The notes under the pieces: model-generated
What the model was told of the DNA's origin: nothing
What the model saw: the letters and a program-made list of their open reading frames with translations, nothing else
Database searches by the model: none
In this document: positions 35,961-45,032 of the stretch, piece by piece
How the letters are laid out: the number at the start of each line of letters is the position of its first letter
Numbering within the stretch: position 1 is the stretch's first letter
Made by a program: the position numbers and the translations under genes
DNA from: Pseudomonadota bacterium
GTDB taxonomy: Bacteria; Pseudomonadota; Gammaproteobacteria; Burkholderiales; SG8-39
Direction: 5' to 3'
Length of the DNA stretch: 64,000 bases
Assembly (NCBI GenBank): GCA_947455195.1
Contig: CANGMI010000004.1
Location: 186,001-250,000 of the forward strand

Positions 35961-36758
35961 TCATGCGACGCGCGCGGAGGAGGAACCCGGCGCGGCAGTG
36001 ATCCAGTCGTAACCACGCTCTTCGAGTTCGAGCGCGAGCGCCTTGCCCCCGGAACGCACGATGTGTCCGTCGTCGAAGACGTGGACGAAGTCGGGGATCA
36101 CGTAGTTCAGGAGACGCTGGTAGTGGGTCACCAGGAGCACCGCGTTGTCCTCGCGCAGAAGCCGGTTGATGCCTCCGGCCACAATGCGCAGCGCATCGAT
36201 GTCCAGACCCGAATCGGTCTCATCGAGCAGGGCGAGAGTCGGGTCGAGAATGGCCATCTGAAGGATCTCGTTGCGCTTCTTTTCTCCGCCGGAGAATCCC
36301 TCGTTCACGCTCCGCTCGAGAAAGGCCGGATCCATTTCGAGATACTTCATGCGAGCACGCACCAGATCGTCGAATTCGAGCGGATCGAGTTCCTCGCCGC
36401 CGCGATGGGTCTGGACCGCGTTGTAGGCGAGGCGCAGGAACTGGCTGTTCGCGACGCCGGGCACCTCGACCGGGTATTGAAAACCCAGGAAAAGGCCAGC
36501 GCGCGCACGCGCCTCGGCCGGCAACGCCAGCAGATCCTGTCCGCGAAAGCGAACCTCCCCGGCTGTGACCGTGTAGGCAGGATGCCCGGCCAGCACCTTG
36601 GACAGGGTGCTCTTGCCCGATCCATTCGGACCCATGATGGCATGGACTTCGCCTGATTTCACGACCAGATCGACACCCTTCAGGATCTCGACATCATCCC
36701 CCACGGTGGCACGCAAGCCGCGTACCTCGAGCAGCGGTACTGCACCGGCATCGATCAT
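35961..36758 (-). CDS. sufC: SUF system ATPase SufC
   Basis: A 265-residue ABC-type ATPase that drives cluster assembly on SufBD. Walker A is GPNGSGKST, the signature is [11 protein letters not shown], Walker B is [12 protein letters not shown], and the switch His is in [10 protein letters not shown]. The start at 36758 overlaps the sufB stop by ATGA. A 19-base gap separates it from sufD. Confidence 0.97.
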   Translation of the reverse strand: MIDAGAVPLLEVRGLRATVGDDVEILKGVDLVVKSGEVHAIMGPNGSGKSTLSKVLAGHPAYTVTAGEVRFRGQDLLALPAEARARAGLFLGFQYPVEVPGVANSQFLRLAYNAVQTHRGGEELDPLEFDDLVRARMKYLEMDPAFLERSVNEGFSGGEKKRNEILQMAILDPTLALLDETDSGLDIDALRIVAGGINRLLREDNAVLLVTHYQRLLNYVIPDFVHVFDDGHIVRSGGKALALELEERGYDWITAAPGSSSARVA

Positions 36759-38191
36759 CCGACGCTCCCTTCCAGTTTCAGGCCCAGGAGTTTGGATGCC
36801 TCGACCGCGAATTCCATCGGAAGTTGCGTGAATACATCTTTCACAAAGCCGTTGATGATCATCGAAACGGCCGACTCGTTGTCGACCCCCCGACTCGCAA
36901 AATAGAACAGCTGATCGGCACCGATCCGGGAGGTCGTTGCCTCGTGTTCGACACGGGCCGATTCGTTCATCACGCGCAAGTAAGGAAACGTGCTTGCGGC
37001 GCATCGATCACCGATGAGCATCGAGTCGCACTGCGAGTAGTTGCGTGCACCCTCTGCCTTCGGCCCGACCTGTACCAGGCCGCGGTAGCTGTTTCTCGAC
37101 TGCCCGGCCGAGATGCCCTTGGAGATGATCGTGCTGCGGGTATTGCGCCCCAGATGGATCATCTTGGTGCCGGTATCAGCCTGCTGGTGGTGGTTGGTGA
37201 GCGCGACCGAGTAGAACTCGCCCACCGAATGGTCGCCTTCGAGGACACAACTGGGGTATTTCCAGGTGATGGCCGAGCCGGTTTCGACCTGCGTCCAGCT
37301 GATGCGCGAGTGGGCCCCCTTGCACAGGCCCCGTTTGGTGACGAAGTTGTAGATACCCCCGACCCCGTTCGCGTCACCGGCGTACCAGTTCTGGACCGTC
37401 GAGTACTTGATGCTCGCGCGCTCGAGGGCGACCAGTTCCACCACCGCAGCATGCAACTGGTTGGTGTCGAACTGCGGCGCGGTGCAGCCCTCGAGGTAGC
37501 TGACATCGGCGCCCTCTTCGGCCACGATCAGCGTGCGCTCGAACTGCCCCGACTCCTGGGTGTTGATGCGAAAGTAGGTCGACAGTTCCATCGGACACTT
37601 CACGCCGCGCGGAATGAAGCAGAACGACCCCTCGGTGAACACCGCCGAATTGAGTGCCGCGTAGTAGTTGTCGTTGGAGGCGACCACGGAACCGAGGTAA
37701 CGACGCACCAGTTCCGGATGCTCGCGAACCGCTTCGGAGAGCGAGCAGAAGATGACCCCGGCTTCCGCGAGCCGCTTCTTGTAGGTCGTCGTGACCGAGA
37801 CCGAGTCGAAAATGACATCGACCGCAACGCCAGCGAGTGCCTTCTGCTCGTGCATCGGCACGCCCAGTTTCTCGAACGTGCGCAGCAGTTCCGGATCGAC
37901 CTCATCCATGGAGGCGAGCTTCTTCTTCGCCTTCGGTGCCGCGTAGTACGAAATCGCCTGAAAGTCGATGGCAGGATACGCGACGCTGGACCACTCGGGC
38001 AGCGGCATCGTCAGCCAGTGGCGGTAGGCTGCAAGACGGAAATCGAGCAGCCAGTCGGGCTCCTCCTTCTTCGCCGAGATGAGCCGGATGACGTCCTCGT
38101 TCAGGCCTCGTGCAACGACATCGGACTCGATGTCGGTCACGAAGCCATGCTTGTAGGGCTGATCGATCAGTTGCTGCAGCGTGCTGCTCAT
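36755..38191 (-). CDS. sufB: Fe-S assembly scaffold SufB
   Basis: A 478-residue SufB. Typical blocks are [15 protein letters not shown] at the N-terminus, [37 protein letters not shown], and [21 protein letters not shown] with the conserved Glu and His near the C-terminus. It builds the nascent cluster together with SufC and SufD in the cytoplasm. The start at 38191 gives the conserved [10 protein letters not shown]. sufA ends 16 bases upstream. Confidence 0.97.
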   Translation of the reverse strand: MSSTLQQLIDQPYKHGFVTDIESDVVARGLNEDVIRLISAKKEEPDWLLDFRLAAYRHWLTMPLPEWSSVAYPAIDFQAISYYAAPKAKKKLASMDEVDPELLRTFEKLGVPMHEQKALAGVAVDVIFDSVSVTTTYKKRLAEAGVIFCSLSEAVREHPELVRRYLGSVVASNDNYYAALNSAVFTEGSFCFIPRGVKCPMELSTYFRINTQESGQFERTLIVAEEGADVSYLEGCTAPQFDTNQLHAAVVELVALERASIKYSTVQNWYAGDANGVGGIYNFVTKRGLCKGAHSRISWTQVETGSAITWKYPSCVLEGDHSVGEFYSVALTNHHQQADTGTKMIHLGRNTRSTIISKGISAGQSRNSYRGLVQVGPKAEGARNYSQCDSMLIGDRCAASTFPYLRVMNESARVEHEATTSRIGADQLFYFASRGVDNESAVSMIINGFVKDVFTQLPMEFAVEASKLLGLKLEGSVG

Positions 38192-38207
38192 GGAACCTTG
38201 CGTCCTG

Positions 38208-38528
38208 TCAGACCGTGAAACTCTCGCCACACCCGCAGGTGGCTTTCACATTGGGGTTTCGAACGGTGAAGATCTGCTTGAAGCCCTCGCTCACGAAATC
38301 GAGTTCGGCGCCGTCCACGATCTTGACCGCGTCGCGTGCGATGACCAGACACGCATCGTGGGCATTGACGACGAGATCACCGTCCTCGACGCTCGTGGCC
38401 AGGTCGTAGGTATAGCCAAGGCCAGAACAACCCACTTCCTTGACGCCGAGGCGAACGCCAATGGCGGCCTTGCCGGCGATGACACGACGAATCTGGGCCG
38501 CCGCACTCTCGGTGAGATTAAAGGACAT
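38208..38528 (-). CDS. sufA: A-type Fe-S carrier SufA/IscA
   Basis: A 106-residue A-type carrier with the three family cysteines in [11 protein letters not shown] and the C-terminal ATCGCGESF. It receives clusters from the SUF scaffold and passes them to apo-proteins. The first 11 bases overlap the end of the iscR-like gene, and sufB follows 16 bases later. Confidence 0.93.
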   Translation of the reverse strand: MSFNLTESAAAQIRRVIAGKAAIGVRLGVKEVGCSGLGYTYDLATSVEDGDLVVNAHDACLVIARDAVKIVDGAELDFVSEGFKQIFTVRNPNVKATCGCGESFTV

Positions 38529-39006
38529 GCTGACCTCCGTTCATGCGCAGTGAAGCCGCGTTGGTGTGCATCGCGACAACCTGCAGGACCGGGGTGGCTG
38601 AATCCGGTGTGTCGATGAGTTTTCCCAGCGTGATGCTCCGCAGGTAGGAAAAAATGTGCTCGTTGAGGCCACTCCAGAGGTCGTGCGTGAGGCACTTGTC
38701 GCCTCCCTCGCGACAGTTGCCTTGCCCGGAACACTGCGTGGCATCGATGAGTTCGTCGACAGCCACAATGATGTCAGCGACGGTAACCTCTTCGAGCGAC
38801 CGGGCCAACCGGTAGCCTCCCCCCGGCCCACGCGTGCTTTTCACCAGGCCGCCACGACGCATGCGCCCGAACAACTGTTCGAGATAGGACAACGATATGC
38901 CCTGCCGCTCGCTGATCTCGTTGAGCGTCACCGGCCCTTTGCTCCCGTGCATCGCCAGATCGAGAACTGCCGTGACCGCAAAGCGGCCCTTGGTCGTGAG
39001 TCGCAT
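38518..39006 (-). CDS. IscR-like Rrf2 family Fe-S responsive regulator
   Basis: A 162-residue Rrf2 regulator. An N-terminal winged helix (MRLTTKGRFAVTAVLDLA, then ISLSYLEQLFGRMRRGGLVKSTRGPGGGYRL) precedes the cluster motif CSGQGNCREGGDKC with three cysteines and the His in LTHDLW, as in IscR. It should bind [2Fe-2S] and repress its own suf operon when clusters are plentiful. Two IscR-like sites lie at the promoter about 85-140 bases before the start. It heads the operon, where isc genes normally follow; here SUF genes do. Confidence 0.93.
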   Translation of the reverse strand: MRLTTKGRFAVTAVLDLAMHGSKGPVTLNEISERQGISLSYLEQLFGRMRRGGLVKSTRGPGGGYRLARSLEEVTVADIIVAVDELIDATQCSGQGNCREGGDKCLTHDLWSGLNEHIFSYLRSITLGKLIDTPDSATPVLQVVAMHTNAASLRMNGGQHVL

Positions 39007-39090
39007 GACATGCTCCGTGAATGGGCGGATGACACCCGGTGCGGCGCCTGCAGCACACCGGTATTCCTGGAGAAACGCTGAGGCGATCCA

Positions 39091-39143
39091 TATTCCGACT
39101 AACTTGGTCAAGAATACTATTCCCGACTAAAGCAGTCAATTAC
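39091..39143 (-). promoter_or_regulatory. suf operon promoter with two tandem IscR-like boxes
   Basis: Read on the minus strand, TTGACT (39134-39139) and TATTCT (39111-39116) are spaced by 17 bases, a good sigma-70 promoter. A 25-base stretch at 39119-39143 contains GACT-AAAGC-AGTC, close to the E. coli type 1 IscR consensus. A second, weaker copy (GACT-AACTT-GGTC) lies at 39091-39115, over the expected start of transcription. Confidence 0.75.
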
Positions 39144-39219
39144 TCTGCCCGGGCCTTGACTGCAACATTCGCCGGGTTACCCTCCTCCGCACGTGTGACC
39201 GGGAGGCGGATCGGTCGAC

Positions 39220-39669
39220 TCAGTGCCAGTCTTCGCGCGGCGGTACCGGCAAGGGCAGTACGGGAACGCCTTCGTCGAGCAGTTCGCTCACCTCATCGGC
39301 CGATGCGCTGCCACGAATGCCGCGCTCCGGCGCGTCACCCCGATGGATGCGGCGAGCCTCGTCGGCGAAGCGCTTGCCGACGTCCTCGGTATTGGCAAGC
39401 ATGTGCTCGACCAGGGCGCGCACCTGTTGTGCGTCGGGAAGTCCGACCGGTACGGGTGGGCTCTCGGCAACGGCTTCGGTACGCGCGCGCTCGCGACTCG
39501 CGCTGTCAGCGCGGCCTATCTTCGCGGTAAGGAGTTTCGTGACATGCGACTCCCCGCAGGTCGGGCATGTGAGGAGGCCACGACGCTGCTGCTCATCGAA
39601 ATCGTCGCCCGAGGCAAACCAGCCCTCGAAGCGGTGATGGTGGGCGCACTGGAGCGCAAAGACGATCAT
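39220..39669 (-). CDS. DUF1178 family protein
   Basis: A 149-residue cytoplasmic protein of the DUF1178 family. The N-terminus MIVFALQCAHHHRFEGWF is followed by DFDEQQRRGLLTCPTCG; the cysteines at the N-terminal Cys and CPTC suggest a small zinc ribbon. A conserved C-terminal helix region VRALVEHMLANTEDVGKRFADEARRIHRG follows. The function is unknown. It is a single gene, with the tRNA gene in the opposite direction about 310 bases away. Confidence 0.85.
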   Translation of the reverse strand: MIVFALQCAHHHRFEGWFASGDDFDEQQRRGLLTCPTCGESHVTKLLTAKIGRADSASRERARTEAVAESPPVPVGLPDAQQVRALVEHMLANTEDVGKRFADEARRIHRGDAPERGIRGSASADEVSELLDEGVPVLPLPVPPREDWH

Positions 39670-39980
39670 GCAGGTGTTCCGGATCCGTTCGGCGCGTCCG
39701 CCGACGACCCCGCTACTATGACATAGCTACCCTGATGGCATCGGTCAATTGGCGAGGCGCCTGACCCGACGCCCCCCACCGGCACGTCTCGTCCGCTGAC
39801 GCCGGGCCGAAGACGGCAGCCCGAAGGCGGCAGCCCGAGGGGACCTCGATCGGACTCGCCAGAGGCATTGCATGTGCAGCATCCGATCGGCTATCCTTCG
39901 CCCCCCGGTGAAAGGTACTCGCGAGAGAACTCGACCTCGGGCAGGCACCCGCTTCCACCCGGGTTGCCGGTGCGGGCCAC
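39670..39980. other. Intergenic region upstream of tRNA-Ser
   Basis: This 311-base gap lies between two divergent units, the DUF1178 gene and tRNA-Ser. It holds the likely tRNA promoter and an 11-base direct repeat (39814-39824 and 39828-39838). Open frames of up to 80 codons occur but show no family resemblance or good ribosome site, so I do not call a gene. Confidence 0.5.
39868..39897 (+). promoter_or_regulatory. Probable tRNA-Ser promoter
   Basis: TTGCAT (39868-39873) and TATCCT (39892-39897) are separated by 18 bases, about 80 bases before the tRNA. Both match sigma-70 boxes at four or more positions. Confidence 0.5.
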
Positions 39981-40071
39981 GGAGAGGTGGATGAGTGGTT
40001 TAAGTCGCACGCCTGGAAAGCGTGTTCAGGTTAATAGCCTGACGCGGGTTCGAATCCCGCCCTCTCCGCCA
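39981..40071 (+). tRNA. tRNA-Ser (anticodon GGA)
   Basis: A complete class II tRNA. The acceptor arms GGAGAGG (39981-39987) and CCTCTCC (40061-40067) pair perfectly, followed by discriminator G and encoded CCA. The anticodon stem CACGC/GCGTG encloses CTGGAAA, giving anticodon GGA at 40015-40017 for codons UCC and UCU. A long variable arm and the GGTTCGAATCC T-loop region confirm serine identity. Confidence 0.97.
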
Positions 40072-40083
40072 GGATGCCCCCCC

Positions 40084-40734
40084 TCAACGTTTCCCCGCAC
40101 TCGCCAGCGAACCATCCTCGTTGTACCGGGCACTGAAACTCGTCCGACAGTACGGACAGTCATGCGAACGGGCGCCCACATGGCTGGGGTAGGAGGTGGA
40201 CGTACCGCAATTCGGGCAGGCGATGACGTTGGTGAGTATCGAGCGCCTCGCCAGCCGCAGTTCCTGGGCTTTCAGCATGCGCTCGAGAAATCCACCATGC
40301 TTCAGGCGAATGGCCTCGTAGTCCGGGTGATCCCAGGGCGAACTGCGCAGCGCCCAAGCTCTGGCTTTCTCGCCGAACGCGACTTCAGACGGCTGCGTCG
40401 CGAGGGGCTCGTCCTCTCCGGTCGAGGCGCCACAGAGCCAGACCAAGAGAACGAGCGGCCCGACGAAGGGAACAATGCTCACCAGCAGGCAAGGCCATCG
40501 GCGCCCTGTGTCGTGAAGTCGACGCACCGTTGCCGAGGCGATCGACACAAGCGCGAACAGCGTGACCAGAACAACCAGCACTTCGAACTCGCGCTTTCCC
40601 GCTTGCCGTTCGAGGAGACCACCAAGCATCGCCACCGTCAGCACGAGAGTCGTCACGTGAACCCAGTAACGGCCTCGTCTCATGGATCCCCGGAAATCAA
40701 GGCTCCGGCGCACTCCCTCGAACAGGGCATGCAT
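40084..40734 (-). CDS. DUF805 membrane protein with C-terminal zinc ribbon
   Basis: A 216-residue protein. Residues 1 to about 115 form a DUF805 domain: SLDFRGSMRRGRYW, three hydrophobic segments and VRRLHDTGRRWPCLL, the family signature. After a soluble linker, residues about 178-205 hold two CxxC pairs (CPNCGTS and CPYCRTS), a zinc-ribbon-like module. The start at 40734 (MHALFEGVRRSL) fits DUF805 proteins; the frame continues into the next gene in another reading frame. It is four bases from the stop of the AAA+ protein gene upstream, so they form one transcript. Function unknown. Confidence 0.75.
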   Translation of the reverse strand: MHALFEGVRRSLDFRGSMRRGRYWVHVTTLVLTVAMLGGLLERQAGKREFEVLVVLVTLFALVSIASATVRRLHDTGRRWPCLLVSIVPFVGPLVLLVWLCGASTGEDEPLATQPSEVAFGEKARAWALRSSPWDHPDYEAIRLKHGGFLERMLKAQELRLARRSILTNVIACPNCGTSTSYPSHVGARSHDCPYCRTSFSARYNEDGSLASAGKR

Positions 40735-40738
40735 CGGA

Positions 40739-43597
40739 TCAGGCTCCGCCAGTCGGGCGAGTCGCGTCTTCCTCGGGCGGTGCGCCCGGGCCGATGTCAG
40801 ACGCCTCGAGCAGGCTCGCATCTGAGGTGGTGTCACGACTCAATCGGGCCGCCTGACGCGTGATGATCTGCTCGAACAGCGACCGAACATCGCGCGCATT
40901 GCCGGGCATCGATCCGCCCGCCTGGGTCATGGCCGCCAGGCGCTGCCCGAGCGCGTTCCGTGCATCGGCCGAGAGCGACAGACCGTACTCGCCGCACAGG
41001 CGCTCGAAGATCGTCTGCAGTTCAACCCGATCGTAGTCGGCAAAGTCGATCGTACGGGTGAATCGCGACGCAAGCCCCGGATTGCTCGCGATGAAGCCTG
41101 ACATCTCGGGTCCGTAACCTGCAACGATCACCGCCAGTCGATCGCGATGATCCTCCATGAGCTTGAGCAGCGTATCGATGGCCTCTCGCCCGAAGTCTGC
41201 TGACTGCCCCGGGGCAGCCGCCAGGGTGTACGCCTCGTCGATGAAGAGTACCCCGTCCATGGCCTCGGCAATGACCTCCTGGACTCTGATCGCTGTCTGG
41301 CCGAGATACCCGGCTACCAGCCGCGAGCGATCCACTTCCACCACGTGGCCGCGCTTGAGCAGTCCGAGAGCCGCGTAGGTCTGCCCGATCAGGCGGGCTA
41401 CCGTCGTCTTGCCCGTTCCAGGATTGCCGGTAAAGACCAGATGCATCGACACGGGCACAACCTTCATCCCGGCCTCGAGCCGAGTCTGGTTGAGTTGCGC
41501 AAGGTGAGCCAGTGATCGGACCTCGGCCTTGACCCCAGCCAGTCCGATGAGGCTGTCAAGGCGCCACATCGCCTCATCGAGTGTCGCCGCAGGTCGAGGC
41601 GCCAGTTCCGGGATATCGGCCGGCAGTATGGCGCGAATATCGGCCGACGCATCGCGTGCAAGTCGCTGCGCCTGTTGCTCCAGCATCTGGCCGACGAAGT
41701 TGCGTACCCAGCGTGCGTTCCCGAATCGCTCATCGCGCAGGCGCCACACCTCGTCGATCTCACGCTCGACCCGCGCTTGTGCCTCGGCCGAGAGCCGCAG
41801 TTGCATCGCCTCGGCCTGGGCTGCGAAGATCTCGCGCAGCGCGGCCGGGTCGTAATCCGGGAAGTCGACATACCGGGTAAAGCGCGACTCCAGACCCGGA
41901 TTCATCCGGATCGTTTCGCGCATCGGTCGGGTGTAACCGGCGATGATGACGGCAAGACGGTCGCGACGGTCTTCCATGGCCTTCAGCAGGGTATCGACCG
42001 CCTCTGGCCCGAAGTCTCTCGGATTGTCTCGCGGCAGCAGCGTGTACGCCTCGTCGATGAAGAGGACGCCGTCGGTGGCTGCCTCGATGGCCGCCTGAGT
42101 CCGGACGGCGGTGCCGCCTACGTGCTCGGCCACCAGTCCGGAACGGTCCACCTCGATGACGTGTCCCTTGCGCAGCAGTCCCAGTTCCTTGTAGACCTGC
42201 CCGATCAGGCGCGCAACCGTGGTCTTGCCGGTCCCGGGGTTGCCGGTGAACACCAGATGGAGCGAGACGGTCAGGTCGCTCAGACCCGACTGACGACGGC
42301 GCTGTTGCAACTGATGCAGGTGGAGAAGCTTGCGTATCTCTTCCTTCACGCTCGACAGGCCGGTGAGGCGATCGAGTTCGGCCAGTGCCGACGAGCCCCC
42401 GGCATGCCGATCGGTCGCCACCTCAGTCGAGAGTTCGTCAGGCATGGCCTCAGGCGTGTCGTCGCGCTTCCCGCGAGCGGGGCGAGCCGCACTCTCCCGA
42501 TCCTTGTCCTGCAACTGCCCATCCCGCAACCGCCCGTCCTCAGTGCGCGCGTCGCGTCGGGACGCCTCCCCGCGCCGCCCCGGCATGGGCCGCGCATCAT
42601 CGTCAAGGGCAGGCTGGGCACCCGGACCGAAGGCGTTGTCGCCGAGGAATTCCACCTCGCCACGGCCCTCGATTGCCAGGGCGGCCCGAGCGGCGAGCTC
42701 CGATTGAAACCCGGTGAATGCGCAACCCGAGAAGCGAACCCGTGCATGCTCCTCGGCGCTGACAGTGCTGCGCCCGCCTCCGGCGAAGCTGCAGCGCGAC
42801 ATCGCTGCCGTCGCGTCCCCCGACAACTGGAGGTACTGGGGCATACCCGACTCCGACGCTGCCCCACGCTCGAAGCGACAACGGCTGAACACGAGTTCGC
42901 TCTGGCGGCGTGCTGCAATGATCGCGCAGGAGAAACTCGTGCGCTGCGCCTCCAGACGCCCCTCATCATCGACCACGATGCCGGGTCGATCCGGGTGCGG
43001 CCAATCGTCGCCCGGACCGCTGATCTTCGATTGCCGGATGCGCAGATGGCCAGAACCGTGACAGACAATGAATCCCTCGAGCGCGATGACACACTCGACA
43101 ATTTCGAGCGCGGCGCCCTCGCCCGCCACCAGTTCGGCCGCCATCTCGACTCGCCGGCGCGCCTGGACCACTGCGGTGTTCTTCAGACGAACCAGAGTGC
43201 CCTCGCCATCGGCGAAAACCGAGCAACATCCCGCGGGTGCATGATCGATACGGCAAGCGCGCAGCGACACCTGCGCACCAGCAAGTGCTCTGAGCAGTGC
43301 AGGAGCCGCAGGTGCCCCGGGCACCGAGGAGGACAGGCGGCAGTCGACCAGTTCAACCCTGCCGGCATTACCCACCCGAAGCGCATGGCAGGCTTCATCG
43401 CCCAGCAATGTGATCGACTCGAGGCTCAGCGAACCGCCATCGAAGCCGAGACCGCCGCGAATTCTCGATGTGCCACCGGATGCGCCACGGATACGCGTGC
43501 CGGCGGGAATGGGCATGTCGCACACCAGGTCTCCGGGCGGCAGCACGACCGGTTGGCGTACCTCACCAGGGCGGATGAACTCGGACAGATTGCGCAT
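40739..43597 (-). CDS. Beta-helix-like protein with tandem CbxX-type AAA+ ATPase modules
   Basis: A 952-residue protein in three parts. Residues 1 to about 325 are repetitive short strands rich in Gly, Cys and Arg, like right-handed parallel beta-helix (pectate-lyase-like) repeats. A charged, low-complexity linker spans about 330-395. Two CbxX/CfxQ AAA+ modules follow: the first has Walker A GNPGTGKTT (about 452-460), Walker B GVLFIDEAYTL (510-520) and ESRFTR (570-575); the second has GNPGTGKTT (724-732), GVLFIDEAYTL (782-792) and ASRFTR (843-848). The pore-loop aromatic is His in module 1 (LVAEHVGGTA) but Tyr in module 2 (LVAGYLGQTA). CbxX proteins remodel Rubisco or act with type VII secretion; neither is nearby. 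No signal peptide. It is likely a hexameric remodelling motor with an unknown target. Confidence 0.85.
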   Translation of the reverse strand: MRNLSEFIRPGEVRQPVVLPPGDLVCDMPIPAGTRIRGASGGTSRIRGGLGFDGGSLSLESITLLGDEACHALRVGNAGRVELVDCRLSSSVPGAPAAPALLRALAGAQVSLRACRIDHAPAGCCSVFADGEGTLVRLKNTAVVQARRRVEMAAELVAGEGAALEIVECVIALEGFIVCHGSGHLRIRQSKISGPGDDWPHPDRPGIVVDDEGRLEAQRTSFSCAIIAARRQSELVFSRCRFERGAASESGMPQYLQLSGDATAAMSRCSFAGGGRSTVSAEEHARVRFSGCAFTGFQSELAARAALAIEGRGEVEFLGDNAFGPGAQPALDDDARPMPGRRGEASRRDARTEDGRLRDGQLQDKDRESAARPARGKRDDTPEAMPDELSTEVATDRHAGGSSALAELDRLTGLSSVKEEIRKLLHLHQLQQRRRQSGLSDLTVSLHLVFTGNPGTGKTTVARLIGQVYKELGLLRKGHVIEVDRSGLVAEHVGGTAVRTQAAIEAATDGVLFIDEAYTLLPRDNPRDFGPEAVDTLLKAMEDRRDRLAVIIAGYTRPMRETIRMNPGLESRFTRYVDFPDYDPAALREIFAAQAEAMQLRLSAEAQARVEREIDEVWRLRDERFGNARWVRNFVGQMLEQQAQRLARDASADIRAILPADIPELAPRPAATLDEAMWRLDSLIGLAGVKAEVRSLAHLAQLNQTRLEAGMKVVPVSMHLVFTGNPGTGKTTVARLIGQTYAALGLLKRGHVVEVDRSRLVAGYLGQTAIRVQEVIAEAMDGVLFIDEAYTLAAAPGQSADFGREAIDTLLKLMEDHRDRLAVIVAGYGPEMSGFIASNPGLASRFTRTIDFADYDRVELQTIFERLCGEYGLSLSADARNALGQRLAAMTQAGGSMPGNARDVRSLFEQIITRQAARLSRDTTSDASLLEASDIGPGAPPEEDATRPTGGA

Positions 43598-43670
43598 CAG
43601 GTGGTCAGGCAGGCAGCGATGGGTCGAATTATGGCGCCAAAGCGAGGTCTTTGATACCCGAACAGCCCGC

Positions 43671-43802
43671 TCACCGATGGCGCCTCGAGCGACCCGCGTC
43701 GTCAGGTCTGTCCGGGAACAACGCTGCCAACTCGCCGCTGGTCAGCCGATGCCTGGCAGCCCGCGCCTCCAGGTCGGCCCGCTGTGCCCGCACCCCAGAC
43801 AA
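43671..43802 (-). pseudogene. Remnant of a Cache-sensor C-terminal tail
   Basis: Read on the minus strand this frame gives about 43 codons including RAQRADLEARAARHRLTSGE and LAALFPD, then a stop at 43671. It matches the tail of the Cache sensor encoded at 46406-47482 ([18 protein letters not shown], then [11 protein letters not shown]). A stop codon lies just upstream in frame (43803-43805) and no start exists, so it is a decayed copy or fragment. The nucleotide match is clear too, about 28 of 33 over the best stretch. Confidence 0.7.
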
Positions 43803-43826
43803 TCACCACGACCGCGGCGAAGCTGG

Positions 43827-45032
43827 TCAGGCAGTCGAGTACTTCCCGACAACTCTTGGCAATCGATTGAACAGCCGGCAGTAGACGAAGAGTTCGTCGA
43901 TCCACCGCTCCTCTGCGGCTGACCTCTGATGGGCTTCGTATTTCAAGCGAGCGCGTCGTCCCAGTGACGCCCGAAAGCCCGCATCCTGATGCAGCAGCCG
44001 CATGTAGGCTACGGCGTCCTCCTGGATGGGCTCGGCCCAGACGGTGCCGGGGGGCATTGGCTCCCCGCAGTATCGATAGTCCTGACTCAAGGCCACGAGG
44101 CGAGACCGCACGAGGCATGCGCTCGAGAGGTCCATGAAGCTCATGTTGCCCGACCACGCCGTCGCGATCACGGGCTTGCCCAGGGCCATCGCCTCGAGCA
44201 TGCCGAGGCCCAGACCTTCGGCCCTGTGCAACGACACATAAACGTCACAACTGGCGGTCAGCGCCATCACATCCTGAAAGGTCATCTCGCCGCGGATGAG
44301 GTGTACGCGACGATCGGCCTCAGCGATTCCAAGCAACTTTCGCAGGAAGGCGGCGTGTTCGGGCTTGTCGATATTGGTCGCGCGAATGGCCAGATGTGCG
44401 CCCGACTCACCCCGCGGAAATGCCCGTTGGAAGGCCTCGATGAATTCGAAAGGATTCTTTCTGCCTTTCCCGGTTGACTGATCGAGCGAGTAGACCTCCG
44501 AGTCAGCATCGAAGGTAAAGAGAAATACGGTACCGGCCACTGGCAGATCGAACCGGCCACGGTTCGGCGCAAGGCCCGTGTCGATAGGCCATGAAAGCGG
44601 CGAGTGGATGACGTGTGTGCCCGGAATATCCGCAGCCGCCACGCTGGCCAGAAACGCCGAGTTCGTCAGAATCACGTCGTGACGGATCAGTTCGCCTGCA
44701 AATCGAATGGGAATTCGATTGAACTCTGCCCACAGATTCACCACGTGCAGCTTGCCTTTCGCACGCAGCGCCGGCTGCTGGACCATCAACGAATCGAGCA
44801 GGGTCAAGGGGAGGACATAAAGATTGACCGGATGTTCCAGTTCCTCGACCCTTGAAACCATGAAGGCGTCCAGCTTGCTCTCCGCCCGTTTCTTCTGCTC
44901 ATTGGTCTTGATGCTGAGCAGTGAAATCGGAACCCCTTTCTTCTGCAATGAATCTGCCAGGCTGCGCGCGACAAAAGTGAGGCTGTATTCCTTGCCGAAA
45001 GTACTTATTATATTGATGCCGAACCGGTTCAT
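43827..45032 (-). CDS. Glycosyltransferase family 4 (GT-B fold)
   Basis: A 401-residue GT-B glycosyltransferase. The N-terminus MNRFGINIISTFGKEYSLT is followed by a C-terminal donor domain with RNTN-like AIRATNIDKPEH, VHLIRGEM and the E-x7-E motif EGLGLGMLEAMALGKPVIAT. It transfers a sugar from a nucleotide donor in the cytoplasm, probably for a surface polysaccharide. Base composition at its 5' end is more AT-rich than that of the neighbours. It is divergent (313 bases) from the GDP-mannose dehydratase gene, and the two probably form one transferred block. The donor and acceptor are unknown. Confidence 0.8.
   Translation of the reverse strand: MNRFGINIISTFGKEYSLTFVARSLADSLQKKGVPISLLSIKTNEQKKRAESKLDAFMVSRVEELEHPVNLYVLPLTLLDSLMVQQPALRAKGKLHVVNLWAEFNRIPIRFAGELIRHDVILTNSAFLASVAAADIPGTHVIHSPLSWPIDTGLAPNRGRFDLPVAGTVFLFTFDADSEVYSLDQSTGKGRKNPFEFIEAFQRAFPRGESGAHLAIRATNIDKPEHAAFLRKLLGIAEADRRVHLIRGEMTFQDVMALTASCDVYVSLHRAEGLGLGMLEAMALGKPVIATAWSGNMSFMDLSSACLVRSRLVALSQDYRYCGEPMPPGTVWAEPIQEDAVAYMRLLHQDAGFRASLGRRARLKYEAHQRSAAEERWIDELFVYCRLFNRLPRVVGKYSTA

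Noticed and set aside
39814-39838. 11-base direct repeat near the tRNA
   Set aside because: Only two units with a three-base spacer; too short to mean more than local slippage.
39716-39958. 80-codon minus-strand frame upstream of the tRNA
   Set aside because: No ribosome site, no resemblance to a known family and Arg/Ala/Ser-rich content typical of chance frames.
39981-40071. tRNA-Ser as an integration site for the AAA+/DUF805 region
   Set aside because: I looked for a repeat of the tRNA 3' end further along and saw none, and no integrase is present in the window.
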